Shown here in pieces: positions 23,520-32,448 of a stretch of DNA of 64,000 nucleotides. The stretch comes from Streptomyces seoulensis (GTDB lineage: Bacteria; Actinomycetota; Actinomycetes; Streptomycetales; Streptomycetaceae). The DNA lies in contig CP054936.1 in assembly GCA_013364255.1 (NCBI GenBank), positions 4,122,853 through 4,186,852 on the forward strand. The letters run 5' to 3'. Every line of letters begins with the position of its first letter. Within the stretch, counting starts at the first letter, position 1. The notes below the pieces were generated by a model. It saw only the letters and a program-made list of their open reading frames with translations, was not told the origin of the DNA and searched no databases. A program made the position numbers and the translations under genes.

Positions 23520-24623
23520 CTACGAGACCGCGCCTTCCGCCGCATCCCCCGCCGAGACCGCGCCTTCCGCCCCCTCAGGAGCACCGCCGGGAGCGCCCTC
23601 CGCCGCCCCCGGCCCCGGCCGCCCGTACATCCGGGCGATCACCGCCTCGATGTCCGGCTCGCGCACCGACAGGTCCACCAGCGGGTAGCGCTCCGCGATC
23701 CGCGCCACCAGCGGCGCCGCCGACTCCCCCGCCGGGAAGGCCAGCCACTGCCGCGGCCCCTCCACCCGCACCACCCGCGCCGACGGCAGCTCGATCGGCG
23801 GCAGCTCCCGCTCCAGGTCCACCACCAGGGTCCGTTCGCTCTCGCCCGCCTCGTGCAGCCCGGCCAGCGGACCGTCGTACATCATGCGCCCGTGGTCGAT
23901 GACCATCACCCGCGAGCACAACTGCTCGATGTCCTGGAGGTCGTGCGTGGTGAGCAGCACCGTCGTGCCGCGCTCGGCGTTCAACTCGCGCAGGAACTCC
24001 CGCACCTTGGCCTTGCTGATCACGTCCAGGCCGATGGTCGGCTCGTCGAGGTAGAGCACCTCCGGGTCGTGCAGCAGGGCCGCCGCGATGTCGCCGCGCA
24101 TCCGCTGGCCCAGCGAGAGCTGCCGCACCGGCACGTCAAGCAGGTCGCCCAGTTCCAGCAGCCGGACGCAGCGGTCGAGGTTCTCGCGGTAACGGGCGTC
24201 GGGGATGCGGTACATGCGGTGCGTCAGCCGGTAGGAGTCGATCAGCGGCAGGTCCCACCACAGCGTCGTACGCTGCCCGAACACCACCCCGATACGCTGG
24301 GCGAGCCGGGTGCGCTCGCGGGCCGGATCGATGCCCGCGACCCGCAGCCGGCCGCCGGTCGGGGTGAGGATGCCGGTGAGCATCTTGATCGTCGTGGACT
24401 TGCCCGCGCCGTTCGGGCCGATGTAGCCGACCATCTCGCCGCGCGCCACGGTGAACGAGAGCGCGTCGACCGCCCGCACCCGCCGCCGCTCGCTCCTGAG
24501 GAATCCGGTCCGCTTGCGCACGTCGAAGACCTTCTCGACCCGGTCGACCTCGATGAACGCCCCGCCGGGCGCCCCGCCGGGGCCGTCCCCCGCGAGGCCG
24601 CCGTACCGCTCTTCCCTCGCCAT
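23520..24623 (-). CDS. ABC transporter ATP-binding protein
   Basis: 367 aa from ATG 24623. Walker A is GPNGAGKST, the signature motif LSLGQRMRGD, Walker B VLYLDEPTIGLD and the switch His LLTTHD. The insertion GVVFGQRTTLWWDLPL between Walker A and the signature is typical of the ATPases paired with DUF990-type ABC-2 permeases. A C-terminal regulatory extension ends in Glu/Gly/Ala-rich repeats (GAAEGAPGGAPEGAEGAVS). It energises the two permeases directly upstream. The cargo, probably lipid or peptide exported from the cytosol, is unknown. Confidence 0.93.
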   Translation of the reverse strand: MAREERYGGLAGDGPGGAPGGAFIEVDRVEKVFDVRKRTGFLRSERRRVRAVDALSFTVARGEMVGYIGPNGAGKSTTIKMLTGILTPTGGRLRVAGIDPARERTRLAQRIGVVFGQRTTLWWDLPLIDSYRLTHRMYRIPDARYRENLDRCVRLLELGDLLDVPVRQLSLGQRMRGDIAAALLHDPEVLYLDEPTIGLDVISKAKVREFLRELNAERGTTVLLTTHDLQDIEQLCSRVMVIDHGRMMYDGPLAGLHEAGESERTLVVDLERELPPIELPSARVVRVEGPRQWLAFPAGESAAPLVARIAERYPLVDLSVREPDIEAVIARMYGRPGPGAAEGAPGGAPEGAEGAVSAGDAAEGAVS

Positions 24624-24641
24624 ACGTCCCTCCGACTCCCC

Positions 24642-25517
24642 TCAGCTCCCCGTGCTCCGGTACGACCGCAGCCCCGCCCGCCAGGCGACGCCCGCGAGCG
24701 CGCAGCAGACCATCGCGACCAGCGGCGAGGCGAACGCCGTCCAGCCCGGCAGCCCCAGCGGATACGGCCGCCCGAGCACGTACGCGGCGGGCAGCCAGTT
24801 GACGAACGCCAGCGGCAGGACGTACGTCACCCCGCGCACCAGTTCCGTGGCGAACACGGTCGGCGGGTACTGCAACAGCGTGGTCCCGCCGTACGTGAAC
24901 GCGTTCTGCACCTCGGAGGCGTCCTGCGCGGCGAACTGGAAGGCCGCGCCCGCGACGAACACCGCGCAGAAGATCCCGCCGCCGCTCAGGGCCATCACCG
25001 GCATCAGCAGCAGCTTGAGCGGCGTCCAGTGCAGGTCGAGCCCGGCCAGCGCGTAGCCCGTCACCAGCAGGCCCTGGGTCACCCGGCCCAGCCGGCGCAG
25101 CGCGAACCGGTCGGCGGCGACCTGCGCGAGCACCGGCGCCGGACGGACCAGCAGCGTGTCCAGCGTGCCGTCGCGCACCCGCCGGCCCAGTCGGTCCATC
25201 GAGCCGATCGCCAGGTCGGCCAGCCCGAAGGAGAGGGTGCTCAGCCCGTACAGGAACGCCACCTCGGGCAGGCGGTAGCCGCCGAGCGCGTCCACCCGGG
25301 AGAACATCAGCAGAATCGCCACGAAGTCGAGCGCGGACGCCACGAAGTTCCCGAGCGTGGTCAGCGCGAACGAGGTCCTGTAGGCCATCGTGGAGCGGAT
25401 CCACATGCCGGCGATCAGGCGGTAGGCCCGCAGTCCCTCACGCAGCCGGCCGCGCTGCTCCGTACGGGTGAGGCCCGCCCGTACGGCGGGGCCGGTGGCG
25501 TCGACGGGGTCAGCCAC
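24642..25517 (-). CDS. ABC-2 family permease (second subunit)
   Basis: 291 aa from GTG 25517, overlapping the stop of the other permease by 8 bp, a sign of coupling. Six hydrophobic segments are visible (for example FALTTLGNFVASALDFVAILLMF and PLVAMVCCALAGVAW). The motif DGTLDTLLVRPAPVLAQ after helix 2 is the mark of ABC-2 permeases of the DUF990/DUF2587 type. It forms the membrane channel with its sister permease and the ATPase (23520-24623). Confidence 0.9.
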   Translation of the reverse strand: MADPVDATGPAVRAGLTRTEQRGRLREGLRAYRLIAGMWIRSTMAYRTSFALTTLGNFVASALDFVAILLMFSRVDALGGYRLPEVAFLYGLSTLSFGLADLAIGSMDRLGRRVRDGTLDTLLVRPAPVLAQVAADRFALRRLGRVTQGLLVTGYALAGLDLHWTPLKLLLMPVMALSGGGIFCAVFVAGAAFQFAAQDASEVQNAFTYGGTTLLQYPPTVFATELVRGVTYVLPLAFVNWLPAAYVLGRPYPLGLPGWTAFASPLVAMVCCALAGVAWRAGLRSYRSTGS

Positions 25518-26310
25518 CCTGCACCACCACCCGCCGGGTCGCCAGCGACTGCACCAGCCGCCCGGCCGCCAGCAGCGCCGCCGCCCACGCGCCCTGGAAG
25601 GCGTACGTGCCCAGCGGGTCCGCGTGGCCCAGCAGCACGTCGGCCGGGGCCTGGAGCAGCGACGACCACGGCAGCGCCCGCACCGTCTCGCCCAGGACGC
25701 CCGGGAAGACGTTCAGCGGCAGCAGCATCCCGGAGCAGAAGAACCCGGCCAGCCACGCCATCTGCACCACGCCCGCCCCGTCCAGCAGCCAGAACGCGCT
25801 CAGCGCCACCAGGTACCGGATGCCGAAGCTCACCAGCATCGCCGGCGGCAGCGTGCCGGCGAACGCCAGCCAGGTCGCCGGGTCCGCGGGCAGCGCGGCG
25901 GGGAAGCACAGCACCCCGAACAGGAACGGCACCACCCCGCGCCCCACCAGCTGGAACACCGCCCGGCCCAGATCGGCGGAGAGCCACCACAGCTGGAGGT
26001 CGGCCGGCCGGTACAGATCGACGGCGATGTCACCCGTACGGATGCGCTCCATCAGCTCGTCCTCGACGCCGCCCCCGCCGAGCGCGAGCGTCGAGAGGAA
26101 CGCCTGCCCCAGCCAGACGAAGGTGACGGCCTGCGCGCTGTCGTAGCCGCCCAGGTGCGGCCGCTCGTCCCACAGCGCGAGGTAGGTGTACACCAGGATC
26201 AGGCCGAACACGGTGTTGGTGAACACCCCGGCCAACGTGGCCGCACGATAGGTCGCGTACCGTCTGAATCCCCCCGCCGCGACGGCCGCGTACAACCGCC
26301 CAGCGCCCAC
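25510..26310 (-). CDS. ABC-2 family permease (first subunit)
   Basis: 266 aa from GTG 26310, which has GGAGG six bases upstream; the frame to 26541 is not supported. Six membrane segments are predicted (AATLAGVFTNTVFGLILVY, TFVWLGQAFLSTLALG, LVGRGVVPFLFGVLCFP, MLVSFGIRYLVALSAFWLL). The helix-2 motif ERIRTGDIAVDLYRPADLQ corresponds to the one in the sister permease. First gene of the permease-permease-ATPase operon running to 23520. Confidence 0.9.
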   Translation of the reverse strand: MGAGRLYAAVAAGGFRRYATYRAATLAGVFTNTVFGLILVYTYLALWDERPHLGGYDSAQAVTFVWLGQAFLSTLALGGGGVEDELMERIRTGDIAVDLYRPADLQLWWLSADLGRAVFQLVGRGVVPFLFGVLCFPAALPADPATWLAFAGTLPPAMLVSFGIRYLVALSAFWLLDGAGVVQMAWLAGFFCSGMLLPLNVFPGVLGETVRALPWSSLLQAPADVLLGHADPLGTYAFQGAWAAALLAAGRLVQSLATRRVVVQGG

Positions 26311-26507
26311 GTCACGCCTCCACAAGGTCCGTCGACACGAAGCGCAGGAGCGTAGTGCGCGCGCGGCGTGACGTGCCACGCATTTTCCGGACCACATGCC
26401 CGGGAACGGGAACGGAACGCGTGGTGCGTGAGTCTTCATCCGGGGGCGCAGAAGCGCATGAGGGCGTACCGCGACGTACGACGTGAAAACAGGAGTCCGT
26501 GCACGAC

Positions 26508-29500
26508 ATGAGCGACGAGCCGCAGCCGAAGGCCAAGGCACAGCCCGAGCCCGAGGCGCAGCCGCAGCCGCAGCCGCGATCCGAGCCGGAGGCTCGGGAC
26601 CAGGGTGACGGCCAGGGCGAGGGCCAGGGATCCGGTCGGCGGGACGGCGACCGGGGCGAGAGCCGTGACCGGGGCCGGGCGGAGGGCTCGGCCGAGGGCC
26701 GGGCGGAGCGGGAAGCGCCGTCGGCGGCGGAGCGCGCCGGGGACCGGCCCGCCGCGCGGGACGAGGGGGAGGCCGGGACGAAGGCCGTCCCTCGGACCCA
26801 GGACCGCCCGAAGGGGCCGGACCAGGACAAGGATCAGGGCAAGGCGCAGTTGCCCCAGCGGAAGCCGCGACCGGCGCGGGGCGCCGGCTCCGGCACGCCG
26901 GACTCGGGTACGCCTGAACCGCGTACGCCGGACGCGGACACCGCCGGCGGTCCCGGCACCCGGGCCGCGACCGGAGGCATCACCTGGGGCACGAACACCT
27001 CCGGCGGCCGGGGCCCGGCGGGACGCACCCCGGGCAACCCGGCGGGACGCGCGGCGGGCGCCGCGGGCGCGACCGGTGCGGCGAGCGCCGCCGGCGCGGG
27101 CGCCGGACCCTCGGGCGCCGGACCGGCCGGTCGTACCGCCCACGGCAGCGGAGCCCACACCACCGGCCCCAACGGGCCCGCCCGCTCCTCCAGCCCCGAT
27201 GGCCCCAGCGGCCCCAGCGGCCCCACCGACCATCCCACCACCCAGCTGGCCGCCGCCTCGCGGCCCGCCGCGGCCGCGCGCACAACCGCCTCCCCCGAGG
27301 CCGCCGCCGACGGCGGCCAGTCCGGCCAGTCCGGCCAGTCGAAGGCTCAGTCCAAGAAGGACAAGAAGGCCGCCAAGAAGGCCAAGCGGAAGCGGACCGG
27401 GTGGCGGCGGCTGCTGCCGACCTGGCGGATGGTGCTCGGCGGCGTCCTCACCGTCGCGCTGCTGATCATCGGCGCGTTCTTCGTCGGCTACTCCCTGGTC
27501 AAGATCCCGCCCGCCAACGCCCTGGCGATGAAGCAGGCCAACGTCTATCTGTACGCGGACGGCACCGAGATCGCCCGCGACGGCGACATCAACCGGGAGA
27601 ACGTCGCGCTCGACCAGGTCTCCAAGGACGCCCAGCACGCCGTACTGGCCGCCGAGGACCGCGACTTCTACACCGAGTCCGCCGTCGACCCGAAGGCGAT
27701 GCTGCGGGCCGGCTGGAACACCGCGACCGGCAAGGGCAAGCAGTCCGGCTCCACCATCACCCAGCAGTACGTGAAGAACTACTACCTGGGCCAGGAGCAG
27801 ACCGTCACCCGCAAGGTGAAGGAGTTCTTCATCTCGGTCAAGCTGGACCGCACGGAGTCCAAGGACGAGATCCTCGGCGGCTACCTCAACACCAGCTACT
27901 TCGGCCGCAACGCCTACGGCATCCAGGCCGCCGCGCAGGCGTACTACGGCGTCAAGGCCAAGGACCTCGACCCGGCCCGCGCCGCCTACCTCGCCGCGCT
28001 GGTCAACGCGCCCAGCGAGTACGACGTCGTCGCCCACCCGGAGAACAAGTCGGCCGCGCTGGCCCGCTGGAACTACGTCCTGGACGGCATGGTCAAGCAG
28101 GGCTGGCTGGGCGCCTCCGAGCGGGCCGGGATGAAGTTCCCGAGCCCGAAGGACGCCACGGTGCCCACCGGCATGTCCGGACAGCGCGGCTACCTCGTGC
28201 GCGCGGTGAAGGACTACCTCGCGCAGAACAAGATCCTCACCGAGGACGAACTGTCCGCGGGCGGCTACCGGATCACGACGACGATCCAGAAGAGCAAGCA
28301 GGACGCGTTCGTGAAGGCCGTCGACGACCAGCTGATGAGCAAGCTGGACAAGAAGAACCGCAAGGTCGACACCTACGTCCGCGCGGGCGGCGCCGCCGTC
28401 GACCCGAAGACCGGCGAACTCGTGGCCATGTACGGCGGCATCGACTACCTCAAGCAGTTCACCAACAACGCCACCCGCCGGGACTTCCAGGCCGGCTCCA
28501 CCTTCAAGCCGTTCGTGTTCACCGCCGCCGTCCAGAACGAGGCCCGGACCACGGACGGCCGCACCATCACCCCCAACACCCTCTACGACGGCACCAACAA
28601 GCGCCCCGTCCAGGGCTGGATCGGCGGCTCCTACGCCCCCGAGAACGAGGACCAGCGCTCCTACGGCGACATCACCGTCCGTGAGGCCACCGACAAGTCG
28701 GTCAACGCGGTGTACGCGCAGATGGCCGTGGACGTCGGCTCCGACAAGGTGAAGAAGACCGCCATCGACCTCGGCGTCCCGGGCGACACCCCGGAGCTGG
28801 TCAGCAGCCCGTCCATCGCGCTCGGCGTGGCCCGGGCCAGCGTGGTCGACATGGCGCAGGCGTACGCCACCCTCGCCAACCACGGCAAGCACGGCGTCTT
28901 CACGATGATCAAGAAGATCACCAAGGACGGCGCCAACGCCGTGAAGCTGCCCCAGGACACCGAGACGCAGGCCGTCAGCCGGCAGGCCGCCGACACCACC
29001 ACCTCGGTGCTGCAGAGCGTCGTCCAGAACGGCACCGGCGCCCCGGCCCAGGCGATCGGCCGCCCGGCCGCCGCCAAGACCGGCACCGCCGAGGAGGACA
29101 CCGCGGCCTGGTTCGCCGGCTACACCCCGAACCTCGCCACCGTGGTCTCCGTGATGGGCCAGGACCCGGTGACGGCCGCCCACAAGTCGCTGTACGGGGC
29201 GATGGGACTGGACCGCGTCAACGGCAGCGGCGCGCCCGGCAGCATCTGGGCGCAGTTCATGGGCGACGCCCTCAAGGGCACCCAGGCCGACGACTTCGAC
29301 CTCCAGCTCCAGCCCGGCGCGGACGCCAGTCAGGCCCCGCCGAGCGGCGCCGCGACGACGCCGGGCGACGACGGCCAGGACGACGGCGCCAGCCCGAGCA
29401 CGGGCGCCGGCCAGGACACCCAGGGCCAGGGCGACCAGGGCGGGACGCAGGGACAGACCGCGGGCCAGGGCGGCACCCCGGGCTCCACCTCTCCCACCCC

Positions 29501-29753
29501 GACCACCGGCGGCGCCGGTGGCGGCACCCCGGGCACGGACGGCGGGACGGGCGCCGGGGGCGCGGGCGGCACGGGCGGCACCCCGCCCACCGGCGGCGGT
29601 GACGGCGGCACGGGCGACGCCGGAGGCGCGGGCGGCGGGGGCGGCGCGGGCGGCAACCCCGGCGGGACCCCCACCACGGGCGGCGCCGACGGGGCCGGCG
29701 GCACGACCGGCGACGGCGCGACGACGACGGGCGCCGGCCCGGGAGCCCTCTAG
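26508..29753 (+). CDS. Bifunctional penicillin-binding protein (GT51 + transpeptidase)
   Basis: 1081 aa from ATG 26508; GTG 26499 is also possible. A cytoplasmic N-terminal tail of about 300 residues, rich in Gln/Glu/Pro/Gly/Ala and ending in Lys-rich KAQSKKDKKAAKKAKRKR-type sequence, precedes one membrane helix (about 308-332). The GT51 transglycosylase follows, with catalytic Glu383 in AAEDRDFY, GSTITQQYVKN and GGYLNTSYFGRNAYGI. The transpeptidase has S664-T-F-K, S731-V-N and K857-T-G. A Gly/Thr/Pro-rich tail (about 140 aa) ends the protein. It polymerises and cross-links peptidoglycan outside the membrane. All three penicillin-binding motifs are intact. Length exceeds the usual class A PBP because of the tails. 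Confidence 0.93.
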   Translation: MSDEPQPKAKAQPEPEAQPQPQPRSEPEARDQGDGQGEGQGSGRRDGDRGESRDRGRAEGSAEGRAEREAPSAAERAGDRPAARDEGEAGTKAVPRTQDRPKGPDQDKDQGKAQLPQRKPRPARGAGSGTPDSGTPEPRTPDADTAGGPGTRAATGGITWGTNTSGGRGPAGRTPGNPAGRAAGAAGATGAASAAGAGAGPSGAGPAGRTAHGSGAHTTGPNGPARSSSPDGPSGPSGPTDHPTTQLAAASRPAAAARTTASPEAAADGGQSGQSGQSKAQSKKDKKAAKKAKRKRTGWRRLLPTWRMVLGGVLTVALLIIGAFFVGYSLVKIPPANALAMKQANVYLYADGTEIARDGDINRENVALDQVSKDAQHAVLAAEDRDFYTESAVDPKAMLRAGWNTATGKGKQSGSTITQQYVKNYYLGQEQTVTRKVKEFFISVKLDRTESKDEILGGYLNTSYFGRNAYGIQAAAQAYYGVKAKDLDPARAAYLAALVNAPSEYDVVAHPENKSAALARWNYVLDGMVKQGWLGASERAGMKFPSPKDATVPTGMSGQRGYLVRAVKDYLAQNKILTEDELSAGGYRITTTIQKSKQDAFVKAVDDQLMSKLDKKNRKVDTYVRAGGAAVDPKTGELVAMYGGIDYLKQFTNNATRRDFQAGSTFKPFVFTAAVQNEARTTDGRTITPNTLYDGTNKRPVQGWIGGSYAPENEDQRSYGDITVREATDKSVNAVYAQMAVDVGSDKVKKTAIDLGVPGDTPELVSSPSIALGVARASVVDMAQAYATLANHGKHGVFTMIKKITKDGANAVKLPQDTETQAVSRQAADTTTSVLQSVVQNGTGAPAQAIGRPAAAKTGTAEEDTAAWFAGYTPNLATVVSVMGQDPVTAAHKSLYGAMGLDRVNGSGAPGSIWAQFMGDALKGTQADDFDLQLQPGADASQAPPSGAATTPGDDGQDDGASPSTGAGQDTQGQGDQGGTQGQTAGQGGTPGSTSPTPTTGGAGGGTPGTDGGTGAGGAGGTGGTPPTGGGDGGTGDAGGAGGGGGAGGNPGGTPTTGGADGAGGTTGDGATTTGAGPGAL

Positions 29754-29817
29754 CCCCCGGACCACCACCTCGGGCCTGCGGTGACCTGGTCGATCCAGCG
29801 AACCAGCGATCCGGCGC

Positions 29818-30138
29818 TTAGTGGCCCGAGGTGGCCTTCAGTCCCACCACGGCCACCAGCAGCAGGCACACGAAGAAGATCCGGGCGGCGGTCACCGGCT
29901 CCCCCAGCACCACCATGCCGAGCACCGCCGCACCGGCCGCCCCGATGCCCACCCACACGCCGTAGGCGGTGCCGATGGGCAGGGAACGGGCGGCGTAGGA
30001 CAGCAGCAGCATGCTGGCGACGATCCCGGCGCCGGTGAGCACACTGGGCACCAGCCGGGTGAAACCCTCGCTGTACTTCATGCCGATGGACCAGCCCACT
30101 TCGAGCAGACCGGCGACGACGAGCAGAACCCAGGCCAC
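29818..30138 (-). CDS. Small multidrug resistance (SMR) family transporter
   Basis: 106 aa from GTG 30138, which has GGAGG 8 nt upstream. The earlier ATG at 30222 would give an atypical N-terminus. Four membrane helices are clear: WVLLVVAGLLEVGWSIGMK with the essential membrane Glu in GLLEVGW, VASMLLLSYAARSLPIGTAYGVW, GIGAAGAAVLGMVVLGEP, and FFVCLLLVAVVGLK. The sequence is closer to SugE/Gdx-type members (SLPIGTAYGVWVGIGA). The family exports guanidinium or quaternary cations; the exact ligand is unknown. Confidence 0.88.
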   Translation of the reverse strand: MAWVLLVVAGLLEVGWSIGMKYSEGFTRLVPSVLTGAGIVASMLLLSYAARSLPIGTAYGVWVGIGAAGAAVLGMVVLGEPVTAARIFFVCLLLVAVVGLKATSGH

Positions 30139-30274
30139 GACGGGCACCTCCGAGACAACCACGGCGGCCGGCCGCTCGGGCCGACCGCTGCCGGACAACG
30201 GGTGCGTCGTCTTTGCCTGCATCCCGGTACGGCGCGTCTCGTCGGGCTCCCTTCCGAGGCTAGCAAAACCACGC

Positions 30275-30310
30275 CGAAGGGGCCGGTGACGATGGTCACC
30301 GGCCCCTTCG
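30275..30310 (-). terminator. Strong terminator downstream of the GroES-like gene
   Basis: Perfect 16-bp arms CGAAGGGGCCGGTGAC (30275-30290) and complement (30295-30310) enclose a GATG loop. It separates the GroES-like gene from the SMR gene on the minus strand. Confidence 0.8.
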
Positions 30311-30335
30311 GACGCTCACTCGCCGCACGTACCGG

Positions 30336-30692
30336 CTACAGGTACAGCCCCGTGGAGTCCTCCGACCCCTCGAACCGGTCCGCGGCCACCGCGTGCAGAT
30401 CACGCTCGCGCATGAGCACGTACGCCGTGCCCCGCACCTCCACCTCGGCCCGGTCCTCCGGGTCGTACAGCACCCGGTCGCCCGGCTCCACGGTCCGTAC
30501 GTTCTGCCCGACCGCGACGACTTCCGCCCAGGCCAGGCGGCGGCCCACCGCGGCCGTCGCGGGGATCAGGATGCCGCCGCCCGAACGCCGCTCGCCCTCG
30601 CTCGTGTCCTGCCGGACCAGCACCCGGTCGTGCAGCATCCGGATGGGCAGCTTGTCGTCGTGGGTGCTGTGCTCGTTTCTGTTGGCGCTCAC
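30336..30692 (-). CDS. GroES-like co-chaperonin paralogue
   Basis: 118 aa. The Cpn10 fold is apparent: LPIRMLHDRVLVRQDTSEGERRSGGGILIPATA (mobile loop region), EVVAVGQNVRTVEPGDRVLYDP and MRERDLHAV. It is longer and more divergent than GroES from groESL operons and stands away from any groEL gene. The usual glycine-rich mobile loop is present as SGGGILIP. It may act as an independent co-chaperonin or have diverged; activity is inference. A strong terminator follows. Confidence 0.82.
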   Translation of the reverse strand: MSANRNEHSTHDDKLPIRMLHDRVLVRQDTSEGERRSGGGILIPATAAVGRRLAWAEVVAVGQNVRTVEPGDRVLYDPEDRAEVEVRGTAYVLMRERDLHAVAADRFEGSEDSTGLYL

Positions 30693-30734
30693 GCCTCGAA
30701 CCTACCTGCCTTCAGCACGTCCGTACGCGGTGGG

Positions 30735-31064
30735 TCAGCCCCGGCGCCTGCGACTGCTCAGGGTGAGCAGCCCGACCACGCCGACGGCCAGCAGCGCGAC
30801 CGGCACGATCCGCTCGAGACGGGGCGCGCCCTCGGTGTCCACGAACTGCGCCCGTACATCGCTGACCACCCGGTTGACCTGCACATAGGCCCGTCCGAGG
30901 GTGTGGTCGACGTTGGCGGCGACCTTGGCCCTGGCGTCTCCGACGAGCGTCTTGGGGTGCACCCGCACGCCGATCTCGTCGAGCGTCTCGGCCAGTACCT
31001 CGCGCCGGCGCCTGATGTCGGCCTCGATCTCAGCCGGGGTCCTGGTGTCCGCCGTGTCCGCCAC
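30735..31064 (-). CDS. DUF3618 domain protein
   Basis: 109 aa from GTG 31064, with GGAGG 7 nt upstream. The DUF3618 signature TPAEIEADIRRRREVLAETLDEI-type opens the protein, followed by VHPKTLVGDARAKVAANV. One C-terminal membrane helix (IVPVALLAVGVVGLLTL) ends in SSRRRRG, a tail-anchor-like arrangement. Such proteins are conserved in Actinobacteria and lie near membrane or stress genes. Function unknown. It is divergent from the peroxidase bcp. Confidence 0.83.
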   Translation of the reverse strand: MADTADTRTPAEIEADIRRRREVLAETLDEIGVRVHPKTLVGDARAKVAANVDHTLGRAYVQVNRVVSDVRAQFVDTEGAPRLERIVPVALLAVGVVGLLTLSSRRRRG

Positions 31065-31193
31065 CGTACCGCCTCCGATGTCAACTGCTGCCTGTTGTGG
31101 ACAGTCTGTCAGCTCTTGCCGCGACCGCACGGTCGGCACCCCCGGTTACCCTCGGACCGACACGGTATTGGCACGACGAGGAGACGAACTTCG

Positions 31194-31661
31194 ATGACCG
31201 AGCGACTCCAGCCCGGGGACGCGGCCCCCGCCTTCACCCTCCCCGACGCCGACGGCAACGAGGTGTCGCTGGCCGACCACAAGGGCCGAAAGGTCATCGT
31301 CTACTTCTACCCGGCCGCGCTCACCCCCGGCTGCACCAAGCAGGCGTGCGACTTCACCGACAACCTCGACCTGCTGGCCGGCGCCGGCTACGACGTCATC
31401 GGCGTCTCCCCCGACAAGCCGGAGAAGCTGGCGAAGTTCCGCGAGACGGAGTCCCTGAAGGTCACCCTCCTCGCCGACCCCGACAAGAAGGTCCTGGCGG
31501 CCTACGGCGCCTTCGGCGAGAAGAAGCTCTACGGCAAGACGGTCACCGGCGTCATCCGCTCCACGGTCGTCGTGGACGAGAACGGCAAGGTCGAACGCGC
31601 CCTCTACAACGTCAAGGCCACGGGCCACGTGGCCAAGATCATCAAGGATTTGGGCGTCTAG
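31194..31661 (+). CDS. bcp: Thioredoxin-dependent thiol peroxidase (Bcp)
   Basis: 155 aa from ATG 31194, with CGAGGAG upstream. Peroxiredoxin fold of the Bcp/PrxQ type: APAFTLPDADGNEVSLADHKG, VIVYFYPAALTPGC47TKQAC52DF with peroxidatic Cys47 and a resolving Cys52 five residues later, VIGVSPDKPEKLAKF, and GVIRSTVVVDENG. It reduces H2O2 and organic peroxides using thioredoxin. The hairpin at 31674-31712 ends the unit. Confidence 0.93.
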   Translation: MTERLQPGDAAPAFTLPDADGNEVSLADHKGRKVIVYFYPAALTPGCTKQACDFTDNLDLLAGAGYDVIGVSPDKPEKLAKFRETESLKVTLLADPDKKVLAAYGAFGEKKLYGKTVTGVIRSTVVVDENGKVERALYNVKATGHVAKIIKDLGV

Positions 31662-31673
31662 GTCCCCTTCCGA

Positions 31674-31712
31674 GAGCGGCCCGCCCCGGACACCTCCGGA
31701 CGCGGGCCGCTC
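31674..31712 (+). terminator. Terminator hairpin after bcp
   Basis: GAGCGGCCCGC (31674-31684) pairs with its complement (31702-31712). A second inner stem, CCGGA/TCCGG, sits within the loop. Confidence 0.7.
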
Positions 31713-31794
31713 CGCTGTGCGTGCGTGACTGTCCGATAACCGGTTCGTTACTCCGTACGAGGCCGCGAACGCACGGCCGGAACGGAGGGACCCG

Positions 31795-32448
31795 ATGGGG
31801 GCCGGTGCGTACACCCGGGAGCGGCTGGAGGAGGCGGCTCGCGGGGCGCGGACGCTGTCGCAGGCGCTGGAGAGGCTGGGGGTGGACCCGCGCAGCTCCA
31901 CGCGGCGGTACGTGGGGGAGCGGATGAAGAAGCTCGGAGTCGACGTCTCGCACTTCGAGCGGGAGGGAGTGAAGTGGACCAGGGACGTCCTCGAACAGGC
32001 GGTGACGGCCTCGACGAACCTGTGTGAGGTGTTGCGCCGTCTCGGCCTTGAGGTGGTCGGCGGGCACCACACGCACATCAGCCGCCGGATCAAGGCGTAC
32101 GGCATCGACACCTCGCATTTCCGGGTGCCGAGCCGACGCGGGAAGCCCTGGCGTCCCCGCACACCGGAAGGACTGCTCGTCAGGCAGCCCGCCGAGCGCG
32201 CCAGGCGCATTCCCGGTGATCGCCTCAAGTGGGCGATGGCAGCCAAGGGCATCCCGGAGCGGTGCGCCCTGTGCGGCATCGAGGCGGCCTGGCGCGGGCG
32301 CCCGCTTCCGCTCGAAGTCGACCACGTCGACGGCGACTGGAAGGACAACCGCATCGAGAATCTTCGGCTGCTCTGTCCCAACTGCCACTCCACGACGGAC
32401 AACTACCGAGGCCGGGGCAGAAGGCGCGGCCGGGGGCGTGCCGCATGA
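31795..32448 (+). CDS. HNH endonuclease with duplicated DNA-binding repeat
   Basis: 217 aa. ATG 31795 follows GGAGGGA. Two tandem repeats of about 45 aa (LSQALERLGV...RMKKLGVDVSHF at about 20-55 and LCEVLRRLGLEVV...RRIKAYGIDTSHF at about 78-112) look like small DNA-binding helical modules. The C-terminal HNH domain has CALCG, LEVDHVDGDWKDNRIENL and CPNCHSTT: two Cys pairs for zinc, the catalytic His in DHVDG, and Asn/His of the ENLRLLCPNCH motif. The Arg-rich tail is short. It overlaps the next HNH gene by ATGA. Families of this type nick or cut DNA; the biological role is unknown. Confidence 0.84.
   Translation: MGAGAYTRERLEEAARGARTLSQALERLGVDPRSSTRRYVGERMKKLGVDVSHFEREGVKWTRDVLEQAVTASTNLCEVLRRLGLEVVGGHHTHISRRIKAYGIDTSHFRVPSRRGKPWRPRTPEGLLVRQPAERARRIPGDRLKWAMAAKGIPERCALCGIEAAWRGRPLPLEVDHVDGDWKDNRIENLRLLCPNCHSTTDNYRGRGRRRGRGRAA

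Noticed and set aside
26436..29768. 1110-codon open frame on the minus strand antisense to the penicillin-binding protein
   Set aside because: Composition is a shadow of the GC-rich plus-strand codons (endless Gly/Val/Arg/Ala with no motif). The plus strand has full GT51 and transpeptidase motifs.
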